The notes under the pieces were generated by a model. That model worked only from the letters and a program-made list of their open reading frames with translations. It had not been told where the DNA came from and did not search any database. Shown one piece after another: positions 1 through 12,615 of a stretch of DNA of 64,000 nt. The translations under genes and the position numbers were made by a program. This DNA comes from Theristus sp. LFF4_11 (lineage: Eukaryota > Nematoda > Chromadorea > Monhysterida > Xyalidae), in contig JASANC010002583.1 in the NCBI GenBank assembly GCA_030248135.1, forward strand, positions 1 to 64,000, given 5' to 3'. How positions within the stretch are numbered: position 1 is the first letter of the stretch; each line of letters starts with the position of its first letter.

Positions 1-147
1 GTGTCCAACGAACATTTCTGATTTCTGCAACTTCAATCAACATGCGCAACGCTTTCACAGACGAACGCTGAACGATGGTGTGATGAAGTTCTGCTCGAAA
101 ACTCGATCAAAACAGCCGTACGTATAAAGCGGGCCAGCAGAGCAGCA

Positions 148-3100
148 ATGCTGGAGAGTGGCGGGCTGGCAGCAGCTGCGGCTGGCACGGCAGCGGCCGG
201 CACGCTTGCGTCCATGTGGCTGCTGAGCGTGCTGTCGACCGTGACGTTCGTGGTGCTGCTCGTTGGGTGCGCCTGCTGCAAGTGCCAGCGCAAAATGCAC
301 GGGTACGCTCCGGGGCTGTCGTGCTCAATCTGAACAAGCACACTAATGATTCATGGTTGTATCTGATTATTCTGGCTGCATTACGGCCGTACAGTACAGT
401 CCTTTAAACTATTTGTAAAGCAAAGCATGTGCCGATTGGTTGCTTACGAATTTAACTCAATGTCCAATCAGCTTGATGCAGCCAATCAGGGATGCCAGAA
501 TGCAGAAATTGCATATGTTTCGCAGTTTTGACTGTAGATACAATACAACATGACTCAGCAGACTTGATTATGATGAATGCCGAAACCATTTCTCTCAACG
601 AATGTTGAAAGTGTTCAATTTAGCATGGACGACGATGACGCGCCGTACGGTGTGGTGGCAACGAAGTACAACACGCGACCGAGCCCTCAAAAGGGACTGG
701 TGGTGCGTTCTGGTGGTGTTGTTCAATAGATAAAATCTAAACAGAAAACGGGATCGCATCAGAAACAGTTCTTCTGAATCAGTTTCCTTTTTTCATTTGT
801 CGTGTTTTTTGTTGTTGTGCAGGTCGTGAGCGTCGGTGAGAACGGCCATGGTGAGAAGGCTCGTGGCACGCAGCGTCACCAACAACCGCTGCTGGCTGCT
901 GACGACAGCCAGAAGAAAAACAGAGCGTTGCCGCATCTGCCGGCGCGCTCCGACCAGCCGGACACCGTGGTGCGTGCACATCCGCAGTTGTTTGCAGCTG
1001 CTGCCTGCTTCTCCAGCGTTTCTGAATACCCAAACGTGCCAAACTTCTGTGCTGTGCGGTGTGTGGGCGGCTGAGCGTCCCATGGGTAGCCAACTGGTTC
1101 CACTCTGTCCTAGGGACACCAGTGACCAGTACCAGATAAATAATTTGTTTTTTTTGTGTTTGTGACGGATCTGCATTGCCAAGAAAGCAATTTCTTACAT
1201 CGTATGCTCCAATTGCGCGGGTTGGTTGTGTTGCCTTGCTAATGAGCTTGCTCGAGCACATTCAGCAAATGCGTTGCACTCGATTGTTTCAGGTTATTGT
1301 TTATTTATGATATTTGTTTTCTCTGTTTTGCAGGTCGTCCACCATCCCGGCGGGGTACCACGCACCACGAGCACCGTGACCGGCGGCGCGTCACGCGAAA
1401 GCTCCATCTCCGAACTGTACGCCACGGTGGACAAGCCGTCGTCGCCATTGGCACTGAGTCAACGTGCACTGCCGCCAACTGACGTCACGCCGCCCGTCAA
1501 AGGCTATCCACCAGCGTCCGTACCGAACAATCAGAGCGTCAATCGACCGATTTCCACGCTGACCCGAGAGTACGTCGTTCGCCCGGAGCCAGAGTTGCCA
1601 GCTGACGGCGGCACACCGTCTCGTGGCGGTCAAACGACGTTGACGACGACACGACAGACGGTGCGAGACGAGACCGTGATTGGTCGTGGCACGGTGTCAC
1701 GTGACAACGGCAGCAGCAACAACGCTGATTCGTCCGCCCGCAATCTGTACGCACAGATTGCGCCAATGAGCGCGCGGGAACCAATGGGCGATGTGGGTGG
1801 CAGAGCGTTCGGCAGTGCTGGCAACGGCCACGAGCACCAGCGCACATCGGCACCACCGGTTGACGCTTATTCGCAAGTTCGTTGGCATTTTTTCATGCGA
1901 CCAAATTGTCAGATGAGTCGCAGATGTCAGTTGATGATTTAGCTGATTTGTTGTTGATATGATTTGGTTTTTTTGAGCCCAGTAGTTTGTTTATCATTTC
2001 ATTACAGTCGTACATATGCTATTTGTGAATTCATACCTTTGAATTTACCATGGTAATGCTGATTGGCTACATTCAGCAGGGTAGTTCAATTAGTGATCCT
2101 GAAGTAAAAGCGTTAAAAGCAGCCAATTGACTAAATCGGCAGGGTAATGTGTCAATGAACATTTCATTTATCAACAACCGATCAGATTGACAAATCGACG
2201 CCGTCGCGTGGCGCAGCTGCCGACCGCCACCAGTACGAGTACCCCATATTCCCCGGACGTCAGTCTGCGCCGATTCCATTGGACACGCGCTCCACCAGTT
2301 CCTCCACGGTTGACGAACTTTACTCGCGCATTCACGAAGCACGGCAACACGACAGATCCGCTGCGGAACAGGTTGGATGGTGTGTTGAGACTGGCTGCCA
2401 CAGTGACATGGCACTCACAGAGGGTTCAGTTCAATTCAACTTGAGCTGTTTCATAACTGATCCTTGGGTGCTGCGTCATGCCAGTCACGGCCCTTCAGCC
2501 AATTGTCCGTTTTCGGATGCACTTCAAACACTTCTACACCACTGTCATAGCGCTCGTGATGAGCGACTTTGTAAAATAGATAATTCTACTTTTCCATTTC
2601 TCAGATCTACTCCGGTGGCAGCGAGGATCCATACAGCAGCATTGCGAGCGACTACGCGAGGCCGACAACGTCAGGTGACGAGCCACCGTACGCCAAAGTT
2701 GACGAGACACGCAGGACAACTGGCGGGGATAGTCGGCTGAACAGACCGGGCGCTGCTAACGATCATCTGTACACTCAAGTGCGCTACACCGCTATGAAAA
2801 GGCTTGCAAGCACAAACCATTCACGATGAAGAAAACTCATGTGTGCTAACTTATCATTAGCTTTCTGAGACACTTCAATTGGTCATTACTCATTCTATTA
2901 TTATATTATGATCGATATTCTACTGTTCTGTGCTTTACCACTGTCTCTGTCTCACGGGATTACTTTGACACAACAACTATGCTGGCTCTTAGAGTTGTCC
3001 TAAAGCTGATTTTATCGCAAACAGGTGCGTCGTACAGCGACGTCACGTGACTCGCCAGAGACGAGCGCATCGCCTCGATTGGCCCCGGGCGCCGGCAGCC

Positions 3101-6100
3101 CAGCGGCGTACTCGTCCGTCAACAAGCCGTCAACGTCACAGTTCGATGCTGCTTCTCCCGCCGCATCCAGTTTACGATCAACAGCACATCAACCGTGGTC
3201 TACTGCCAGCCAGCCATCAGCCGTGTCAAACGCTGACCATGCGCAACATCAGTCGGATGATCTAGAAGAGCCGGGCTATGCGTCTGCGGCGCCACCTGCA
3301 AATCGTTCGCAAGCACAAACGCCTGTCGCCGAAGTGAACGACGGAAATGCACCGAAACGGGAACCATCGTATCGGTTGGTTGTTGTGGTTGTTCACAAGT
3401 GTCAGGCAGCTTTTATCTTTACAAATGGAAGCAAGCGGTGCGGGTGATTTTGTTGTTCGTTGCACCACAAGCATATAAAAAGCAACTATTCTAAACCTGC
3501 GAAGTGATTGATGTTAGTGCAATCGCATTTTATTTGAACATTGCTAGTAAGATGCTTTTTTACTTATGTTCTCGTGTCAGCAACAAGCCTCAACGTTTCT
3601 GTATTTTCATGCAGTTACATCACCGTTCGTGAATCGTTGGACGTTTTGCGCGAACGAATGGCAGCGCAAGCACGCAGCCAAGAGAACGCGCCACCGTATC
3701 AACAAGACCCCCAGGCGCACTACTATGCAACAATCGGCAGTGACAATGGCTATGAAACGGTCTGCTTTTGCGCACTTTGACTTTCCTACAACGTACGTAC
3801 TTTCAATGTTTACCGCAAGAGTCTCATTGCAGGTGCCCGGCACGGAGACGCCGCAGCATTTGTACGAAGACATCAGCCAGTTGACGGGTGTGCACGGCGC
3901 AGTGGGCAGCAGTGCTGCTCATGGGGCACACGCACAAGCTGGGCAACGCGCTTCACAGGAGCACGATCGCGACATGGACAGTGGATATGCGTATGTGACA
4001 GGTTGGCAAACGGTGTTGCCATCACCAAGCCTCCATGTGTTTGGTACAAGCGACAAATTTGTTCTGTTACATTTTGATTGTTCCAGTGCAGGTCTAGAAA
4101 AAGCAAGGTGTGGCCAGAAGAGAAATTACAAGAAATGCACAATTACAAAAATACATGTATATCCAAACTCATTACTCAACAAGATCGACAACAAAAAACT
4201 GTTGCATTTTGCAGACGTGCACCGCGGTGAGCAGGCAGTGACGTCGAGCAGCACCAAGGGCAACTACGACAACACGAGCTACATCGGTGCAGCGAGCGCA
4301 TCGCAGCCTCCAGCAAGCACTCCACCACTCGGCAGCCACCAACTGGCACGCACACCACCACAGCAGCATCACCCCCGTCGACCGTATTCAGCGCAGTTGC
4401 CAGCCGCCACCGACACCGCCAGTCTCTCTGCGAATGACACCACCGCCAATTTTGGCGACCCGTCGCCACCCCGTCCGCCAACGTCACCAATTCCGGACCG
4501 TGATCAAGCACAACGCCGACTGCCGTCATCAGCAGCAGACCACGCCAATCGTGCCGCACGTCCACAAAGCATCAGCTGCACCGCGACGCCAGAGGCCAGT
4601 CGAAATCAACATCACCAGCAGCCGTTGAGCCGATCGTTGCTCGTCGCAACCACGGACGTTTCCAACGATGGTTCGAACTCGTTCGCGATCGACAACAACG
4701 ACAACAGTGAACTGCTGGATCGTTCCATATCGCTGAGCGACGAAGGCGACGCGTGCAGTGCTACGGCGAATCACGGTGCAGCGGTGGGCGCCAGTCAACG
4801 AGGCGGCGCCGTTGAACAACGCGCTCGCAACGTGGCCACTTCAGAGTCCCCGCAAAGCGACACCACACCGGGCGGTGCCCGTCGGAGCAGCATAAAACGC
4901 ACGGACCACGGCTATGAAATCATTCTGGATGATGACGATGGGGGCAACGCTCGAGACGGCCGCAAACTGAGACTGTCAACGTCAGCAACACCAGAAAAAA
5001 GCGAAGTTGCTGGTCATAAACGAGCTGGCGGCCGGGGAAATGACGGTGGATATGAAGTGATTGATGGCCAGCAGCCGGCTGGGGACTGCTCTCAAACGGA
5101 CAGGTCCGGCGGCTCACAACCACGAACGTCACCAACTCGGGACACTGAGACTGCCGCACAGTCGAAATCGAAGTCGGGTGGCGCAAAAATCGTGAAACCA
5201 ACGCACTCCGAAAAACCGCTGGTGGCGCCGCCGAAGAACGCGCCGCAGAAATGGGACGGCAAAGCGGTGGCACGTGCGACGACGGCCAAACTGACGGATG
5301 TCGATGACGATGAGCTGGCCAATCAGCGAAGGACCAATGGGAAGATGGACGGTGGCTCAATGAGTGAGCGTGAGCAGGTGCACAACGGCAAACAACGGGA
5401 CAGAACGGGCGCTGGCGACACGACGGTGCTGTTCATGCGAGACGATCCCGCAGCGCCGTTGACGATCGCTGGCAGTGCCCCTGCGCCGGGCGGCCGCATG
5501 CCTTCGACCTACGCAGCCCGTGCGCCTGCGTCGCCCACTCGTCGCTCGCAGTCACCAACAAAGCTCGCTAAAACCACTAAAACACCCGCGAGCCCTGGCA
5601 AACATTCACCGTCACCAGCGAAACGCACCAACGCATCACCTGTGATCCAGCCTACTGGTCGTGCGGAGTCAGCGGCACTGCGAGACCAGCCAAGTGCACC
5701 AGCGAACTGTCGGGACGTCACTCAAGGCGCTGGTCAACCGGGCGCGCCAGTGATCGAGCCTCTGCGACGGCCAGAGAGGCAGCCTGTTGCGAACTCACCG
5801 CAGGCGCAACGCCGTGCCGAGACACCAGCAGCAGCATTTGAGAGCACACAGGCAGCGCGATCACCGAGGTTGCAGCGACGCGACCAGCCGCAAACGCACA
5901 ACGAACCACACGGGGGGCACCCGACGCAGCACCACCCGCTTCAACCGCCACCACTGAAGGCAACAACGACAACTGGCGGCTCATCACGAATTGACACAGG
6001 TTGGTTGGAATGTTTGGATTTGGACAACGTGTACAGTGTGGAGTGTCGTTTGAATTCAGTGAGCTTACTTTAGTTAGCTTTAGCTTTATCTTACTTTAGC

Positions 6101-8580
6101 TTACAGTTAGCAGCAGAACTGACGAATGTGCAGTGCGGATTGTTGCCACGTTTGTGTGCGACGCATTGTGCCAGTGGAGCACGTGCTGTTGCCTGTGATT
6201 GATTTGCAGCTGTGCAACGTTCACGCGCTTGCCCGTTTGCAGCTGGCCGTGGCAGCGTCATCCCGCCGCTCGATCACTACACCTCGGCAGCGCGCCGCGT
6301 GCACCAGCAGCATTCGCCGACTGCCAGTGCAGCGCGCAGCGTCAGTCCGTGCAAGTCAACGTCCTACTACTCGTCGGAGCAGTCACGATTCGGCAGCCCC
6401 ACACGCGGCGGCGGCGGATACCGAAACGCGCCCGAGGGACTGATTGCGAAGGAGTCGCTCTCGATTGAGATATACGGACGCCAGCCGAACTCACCAGGCA
6501 TGCGCTACAGTTTGCCGGCTTTTTTCTGTTTCACTGCTGCAATTTTTATTGCGTGATTTTGTAAGGTTGTAACCTTTGATGATTGGATAATGCCCTGCTT
6601 TTGGTCGGACCAGCTGATTGCGACCGGTCTGTTCATCTGTAAATCTCAATTCATAATTCCAACGTGCACAATACAACAGCCAGGCAGCGGTTATGTAAGA
6701 GCTGACAGCAGCATTTAGTACTGTATGCGATGAACGACAGATTGTGCAAACCAGCACCAACCGAGACGTCACCACCCAGCCCAGACCGACCAGCGCTGCT
6801 TTTCAATTTTCTCGGCCTCGGCGCACGCATGTTTGAATGATGCCTGAGCCTGGCCCATGTCTTGCTGGTTTCGTTTGTCAGCTTGTGTTGTACGTGAGCA
6901 GCTGTTGTCACAGCTAAACATCAACAAACTACATTTTTATCTTCTCATAAGCGGCAGGGGACTGGAAAAAAGGAAATAGCCACTAAAGAATGGGAACTAC
7001 GTACAGAGTGAACGGCAACGGTATTTTAAATTGAAATTTGTGGATTTTTTGAAAAATAATATTTTTTACAATGTGCTTATATGCTTGTGTATTCTCGAAC
7101 AGATTTTACTTCTCTTGTTTCAGAACAAGTTTTATAAATTGTCGTTCAATTTTTACTGGTGGGGGAAGAAAGGGAATTTAGGTGATATGTTTTTGAATTA
7201 GCCGGTTTGAAACAGTAAAAATTGTCTTCATTCTGAAGGTATTCATTTATCTTGAGAGTGGAAAGTTAATCAGCACACTGCTAGAAACTTTCACATGACC
7301 AGAAGAGCTGGCTGTCCAACACCAACACACAAGCAAATTTATTTAATTTATAGCAGCTAGAAAACTGAAAGATACAGACACACAGCCAGTAAGCCAGTCA
7401 ATAAGCCACCAGAGGCCGGGAGACCGAAACGGCTGATTGAATTATTTGTCACGGTTTTTTGTGGAACTATGTGTGGATGATTTAGTTAGCACTTGAAAGA
7501 GTGCAGCTCTGGTTCGTGAAAAGCCGATTTGCACTGCGTATGAGTTTGTTTCTGATAAAATCATTATTTGATGTGATAAGGGGGCTAAACGTGTAACAAA
7601 AAAAACAGGGACCGAAATATATGCCATTTACCCTTATTTCACAGCAAAATAGCTGTGGTCCTATCCGTTTCTTTTAAAAGTACAAAAAGTTTGAAAGAAA
7701 ATTTTAGCGCGCCGCTATGTGTCATACTACTTTGATGATAAAATACTGTTGATGCGAGTGAAATGCAAACAAATTTCAAGACCCTTTGCGTGCGCAAAAT
7801 GTTTCTACGTGAAACAGTTAGACAAAACAAACAACTGTTGTACTTTCTGATAACAGATTAGTCGCTGTAATAGATAATTTTGACGAGTATATCAATACAG
7901 CGCTGCAGAGTTTCGATTTGATTTGTTTTTTCAAATGTCCTTTTGTCATTTCTATGATTCTATCCATCGAATCTATTGAAATATTCAATATAATTCAGTA
8001 ATTCCGCACAATTCCAATCGTAGCGTGTTCACTTTCAGACTCGTGCTTCTCCTCGATGCCGTCGCACTCGGCGCACAGCTCGCCCAGCAAGTCGTGCACG
8101 TCGATCGTGACCGGTTCCTCCGGTGCAACGCCGACGACCGCTGTAGCCAAGACGTCGTTCATTCCGAGTAGTCGCTCGAGCATCGAGTTCGCAGCGGCGT
8201 ATTTCGGCGGAGGTGCCAGCTGCGCTGTGCCCAAGTCTGCCTCACTGCACGCAGCACGAGAGACCAGTGAACCGCCTGCTTCATTCTCACCAGTGCAGCC
8301 TCCGATCACCGATCAATCACTGATGCAAGCCGCGCTCGACAGTCCGTTGAATCGCCCGTCAAACTCAGCGCCAATGCGTGCGCCACCGAAACCGGACTAT
8401 CGTGACCCGATGGACATGCACGCACGCTGTCGACAAAAGGCAGACGCCAACCAGAAAGCGGGCGGCGGCGCAGAGCACGCGTGCTACTGCCACGGGGCGG
8501 CGCCGGTGGAGGCGGTCGTGCTCAACAACCTGCACAACATGGACAACGCTGCGCTGCTCGCGCTCTCGGGCGCCTCGTGA
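148..8580 (+). CDS. Single-pass membrane protein with a giant Tyr-motif cytoplasmic tail (transmembrane adaptor-like)
   Basis: Twelve exons join with matching phase: 148-302, 624-702, 823-969, 1334-1876, 2186-2371, 2605-2778, 3025-3374, 3615-3759, 3833-4001, 4215-5999, 6243-6509, 8039-8580. Together they are 4,542 nt, or 1,513 residues plus TGA. The start gives an Ala/Gly-rich N-terminus of about 20 residues, one hydrophobic helix (about 23-41) and a juxtamembrane CACCKCQ, a likely palmitoylation site. The rest is low-complexity, rich in Ser, Thr, Pro, Gln and Asn, with about sixteen Y-x-x-V/I motifs (YATV, YAQI, YSRI, YSSI, YAKV, YTQV, YSSV, YITV, YATI, YETV, YEDI, YEII, YEVI and others). 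No catalytic domain is visible. The architecture resembles transmembrane adaptor proteins such as PAG/LAX that recruit SH2 proteins once phosphorylated; that is inference from layout, not homology. The donor after 6509 (gtttgc) is weak, so the last join is the least certain. An upstream first exon outside the window cannot be excluded. Confidence 0.72.
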
Positions 8581-10142
8581 TCATCGTAACATTGGCCCTT
8601 TCAGGGGCGAATCATCGGCTTTTCGGGGTTACTTTTATGAGGGCTAATGCTTCATAATGTGGCGCTTGTGTGTGCTTCGCTTTGTTCGATTTTAGTGGCG
8701 CGGGATTATTTTGGTCGAAAGTGCCCATAAGTGCATTGTTGTTGTTTCGATTCTTCCTGTTTTTTTTGTCTCTCAATTAGCTATTTGTTGCTTTTGTCCA
8801 TATGGTCCTGACCTGAAGTTCTTCATTTCCCGGCTTTTTGTGGTGCTGGTTACAGTTTTTTGTTGGTTGTTGCTGAATTTCATAGCTTCCATTATTTTAT
8901 TGTCGGTTTGCTTTGATTTATTTAGAGCTTATGCTTTAAAACCATTAAAAGGCTCACAAAGTCACTGTGCATTGGGGCATTTGGGTAACCATTGCTTAGC
9001 CTTTGTGTTTGCGTTGGAGTTGTTTTATTTTGTTGGATTGTTCAATAATTTTAAACAAGATACCTTGGGACAGTGCGTTGACCGGTTGTCGCTAGTCATT
9101 TATTTTTCCATCACTAACATTTTAACTAACGAATTAAGTTTTAACTTATCGTTTCAGTATTATTCTCCAATCTGTATCTGGCCTTTCAAAGCGCTATTTA
9201 TCTTAAGAGCCCTATTCCTTTAATCCGTGCGTTTGTTATTCTTTACACACATCGATATTCATGCACAATACCTGAGAGAGAACCGGTATGATCGTGTGGC
9301 GAGTCAATTGAGCTTTTTTCAGTTTGTTTTTTTTGGCAATTTTTAGCTGAACATGAATTAGCAGACTTGCTCAAAAATCTACAGTTGAGCAATGTATGAA
9401 CAACCATTTCCACAACTCTGGGTTCACGGAGTACGGCTTGGGGATCGGTCAGTGGGTTTCGACACGATCTTACTGCAGTGTGCGCTAGCGTCAGGGTACT
9501 TTACTCATGAGCGAACACAAAAACTATGCACAAACAATCGACACAGATTGGGTGATAATCGGATTGGGACAACAAGAGATTGTGTCGAGACCCCGTTGGT
9601 CATGTTTTGACATCCAGACTGTCGTATTTGAGGATTTCCATTGTTGTAACGTTGAAAATGGTATATTCTTTTCTTTCAGTGCATTTCTTTCCACAAACTT
9701 ATCTTTCTCGGAGTTCAACATAATCCATCGTTACCTTGGTGTTGTGAATTTTGGTATTTTAGCTCAGTTTTGGGTTTCTGCAAACTTTTATATTTCGTTT
9801 TTATGATTTCTGTTGATGTTCTGTTGGTATCGTATTGATGTTGTTGGCTTTTTTTCACTCCTGCGTGTTGTCAACTTTGGATTGTTTGGTATTCTATCCA
9901 GAGCGAATTCTGTACTATTTCTATTCCTAATTTCACCACGCGACGTTTCATCATTGTTGTAAACACCTGCATCCTGTAGCTATCTAACTTCTACGCCAAA
10001 TCGATAAATGTGCCAAAAGCCGATCAGTGAAATAGTGATCGATATAATCTATAGCCGCTTATATCACAGGAAACACGATTCGTGTAAAGCGTGAAATGCA
10101 AAAAAAAACTGTACAAAAAGATCAGAATACTCAAAATCCCGT
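8581..10142. other. Intergenic / 3' UTR region
   Basis: T-rich sequence follows the stop of the Tyr-motif protein and runs to the tail of the convergent multi-pass membrane gene. It probably holds both 3' UTRs. I see no exon with splice signals, no repeat of note and no RNA gene. A 170-codon open stretch at 8,711-9,223 is hydrophobic only because the strand is T-rich. Confidence 0.5.
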
Positions 10143-12192
10143 TCAAACGACGACACATTCACTTTGCGACACTTGCTTTGCCCGTTGAGGGGCAACGAAA
10201 ACAGGCGCTTTGCAGAAGCCCCTGGCCCCAGTCGGTCGTGCGCTTGTCAACGTTGTTTGCTCTATCAACTGTTCCGTCTCCTCAGAGCACTGCTCTGATT
10301 CAGAGCACGTCTCGTCTGCTTTCACCTTCTCCGGTTCGGTTGGCAGCAGAAAGAACAGCGCGCATAAACTACCGTCGCAACAAAGGAAACACAGATTTGA
10401 TAGCTGAAACAAACGCACAAGTGTCCATCGTTTTATGTATTTTATGATAATATAATAAGAAAAAAGAAAAAAGTTTTAAAAAAATCCATCCAATTAACCA
10501 GTTGTTTGACAAACAGAACTGATAAACAAGTCATCTGACTCACAAACATGTACATGTCATTCATGAAGTATCCGTAGAGCACCGCATGCAACTCGAGTGA
10601 CACTGTGAACGCTACCGGTGCAAATGGCACAAAATCGATGCGACCTTTGCGTAGTGCGGTGTACTGAAACGTTTTTTTTTCGGAATGCAAAATGTTTCTT
10701 TCATTCATTTTGAGCAAGCGTATTCAATTAGACATTTCACTCAGTGCAATTCCAAATTTCAATGCATTCAGTTTACAGCAACAAAATACAAGCCCCCGAC
10801 AACATGTGATCTCCGACTGACCACAAAGAATATGCACATGAACGCCGATGCGATCTGCATGCTGCTGGCGAGGCTGCCGAATAAATGCAGACGAACGGAC
10901 GCACTGAGCAGCTGCTGGCTGCACAACAACAACAAGCAAAGACCAGCGAGCACCAGCGCGATCGCACGTTGCAGTGATTCCTGCAAAGCTTCGGTTGTGT
11001 TTTTTTTCTGGTATACCGAATTTCAACAATGTACAGTTAACAAAACAAAACTCTGAATTATAGGCAATCAGCTGACTGGTGGGTGATCACATGATGCATA
11101 CTTTCTGTGCAGGCATTGCGCTGTGGAAGCGGATTCTGTCCTGCACAGAAAGTATGCATGTCATCACCGACCAATCAGCTGATTTCTATAATTTATAATA
11201 GAGTTCGCCTGTTGTTTTATTATGTTGACGATTTTCAAAAGAAGAAACGTTTGAAGCAACGGAAGGATATGCTGACAGACTTTGTGAGGTCCGGGTGACC
11301 GATAGACGCAAATCGTGATCGTGTAGAACAGCTGCATGCACATCACAAAGGTCATCAACGCCACTGCGTTGTAGTCACTCGTGCACAAGTTGTAGCGAGC
11401 CCAGAAACTCGTGCTGAATTGTGAAATGCGCTGATTTTTTTGGTTAATATTTATTGAAATGAATCGACCCGAAAAAATGACGGTCAACCAGAACGAACAA
11501 CAAAACTTGAATAACTACGCAAATAACAGGCGAACAAACGTTTACCCAATCAGTCCAACGATGTATGGCATTGGTGTGTCCGTGTCAGATGTGCCACGTT
11601 TGCGCCATTTGTTCACAGCAGTCCTGAAAGTTTTGCGGCTTCACCAACTGCAAGCGCAAGACAACAGGTCTTCACTTCAGAATGAAAGATCAAGAAAAAC
11701 TGTGCCGGGGAGGGGCTACACCTAGCGGGATGTGTGCTTAGGTAAGGCAGGCCGCTGCGGTCGTCTCCGGCCGTGTACAATAAAAAGATTAGGTCGTACA
11801 AGCTACGGCCGTGCAGGGTACGTCCGTACAAGCTACGGTCGTGCAGGTTTCAGTCGTGCAAGTTACGGTCGCGCAGGCTTTGACCTGTACAAACTACGGT
11901 CGTGCAGGTTTAGACCTTATAAGCTACGGTCGCACAGGCTTTCGCCCGTGCAAACTACGGCAGTGCCGGAAGCTTCAGTCTTACAAGGCTACGGTCGTGT
12001 GGGTTTCGGCTCTCAAGTATTTTTTAAAAGCACGAAAACATTTCAGAAGGGTGTTCCTCCTTACAATGGCGCCATGGTTGCTGCGATCACTTGCACGGCG
12101 CAAGACGCCAACAGCAGTTGCCATAGCGGATTCTCGTTGCGAAATTCATTGAGTCGTTGAGCCAAGAAATCCGATGGCAATCCCTTTGCCAT
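10143..12192 (-). CDS. Multi-pass membrane protein of unknown family, 266 aa, five exons
   Basis: Exons on the minus strand are 12192-12065, 11413-11281, 10980-10822, 10663-10544 and 10403-10143. All join in phase and total 801 nt including the stop. The first donor (gtaagg) and the fourth (gtgagt) are strong. The start (MAKGLPSDF) opens a short charged N-terminus. Hydrophobic segments follow in each of the first four exons (for example LLLASCAVQVIA, VALMTFVMCMQLFY, ALVLAGLCLLLLC, MQIASAFMCIFFVV, VAFTVSLELHAVLYGYF), with one more short one in exon 5, so four to six membrane passes. The C-terminal 60 or so residues are hydrophilic, acidic and Cys/Glu/Ser-rich. I do not recognise the family; a four-pass MARVEL- or claudin-like topology is possible but no signature motif supports it. 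Intron 1 holds a minisatellite and intron 2 a long hairpin. Confidence 0.78.
11056..11193. repeat. Perfect-stem-like inverted repeat (hairpin) in an intron
   Basis: Arms of about 54-58 nt (11,056-11,113 and 11,140-11,193) are near-complementary around a 26-nt loop. The inner 18 bp (from gcatactttctgtgcagg) pair perfectly, and the outer part carries a few mismatches and single-base bulges. It lies wholly inside intron 2 of the multi-pass membrane gene. It could be a small foldback element or a miRNA-type hairpin. Confidence 0.85.
11790..12005. repeat. Degenerate minisatellite, core acggtcgtgcagg
   Basis: About eight imperfect copies of a unit like 'aagctacggtcgtgcaggtt' follow each other, alternating with variants such as gtcgcacagg. 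The array sits in intron 1 of the multi-pass membrane gene. Open frames across it are repeat-driven. Confidence 0.85.
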
Positions 12193-12311
12193 GTTGATAT
12201 GGTTGATATCGAAAATGTTGATAATAATTGAGATTGTCAATCTTACGGTGCTCACTGCTCACAATGACGCAAAGCAACCGCAACAAGGATGACGACACAA
12301 AAAGATTTTGC

Positions 12312-12615
12312 TTGAGTGGGTTAGTGTTTTTTTTTTTTTTTTTGTTTAGTGATTTGTGGGTTTGGGTTTGTGGTTGTGTTTTTTTTTTGGTTTTTGTGGG
12401 GGTAGGGGAGGGTGGGTTGTAAGTGGTGGAAAATGGGTGAGTGGAGAAAGGGTGGGGTGGGGGTTAGGGGGGAAAGTGGGGGGTGTAGGGGGGTGTGTTA
12501 AAGGTTTGTAGGGGTGGGTGGAAGGGGGGGGGGGGAGAGGGGGGTGGAAGTGGGGGGGGGGGTGGGGAGAGGGGTAAGGGATGGGGGGGGGTTGTGGAAG
12601 GGTGAGGAGATAATT
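12312..12615. repeat. Low-complexity G/T tract with no cytosine (plus strand)
   Basis: There is not one C on the plus strand in 304 consecutive bases. The tract starts T-rich, then becomes dominated by runs of 4-14 G interrupted by T or A. Biologically it would be a guanine-quadruplex-prone satellite; technically it resembles low-quality dark-base calls from two-colour sequencing. Confidence 0.9.

Noticed and set aside
8711..9223. 170-codon open stretch rich in hydrophobic residues (plus strand)
   Set aside because: It lies in a T-rich 3' UTR/intergenic stretch; hydrophobicity follows from T-rich codons, with no splice context, family motif or GC rise typical of exons here.
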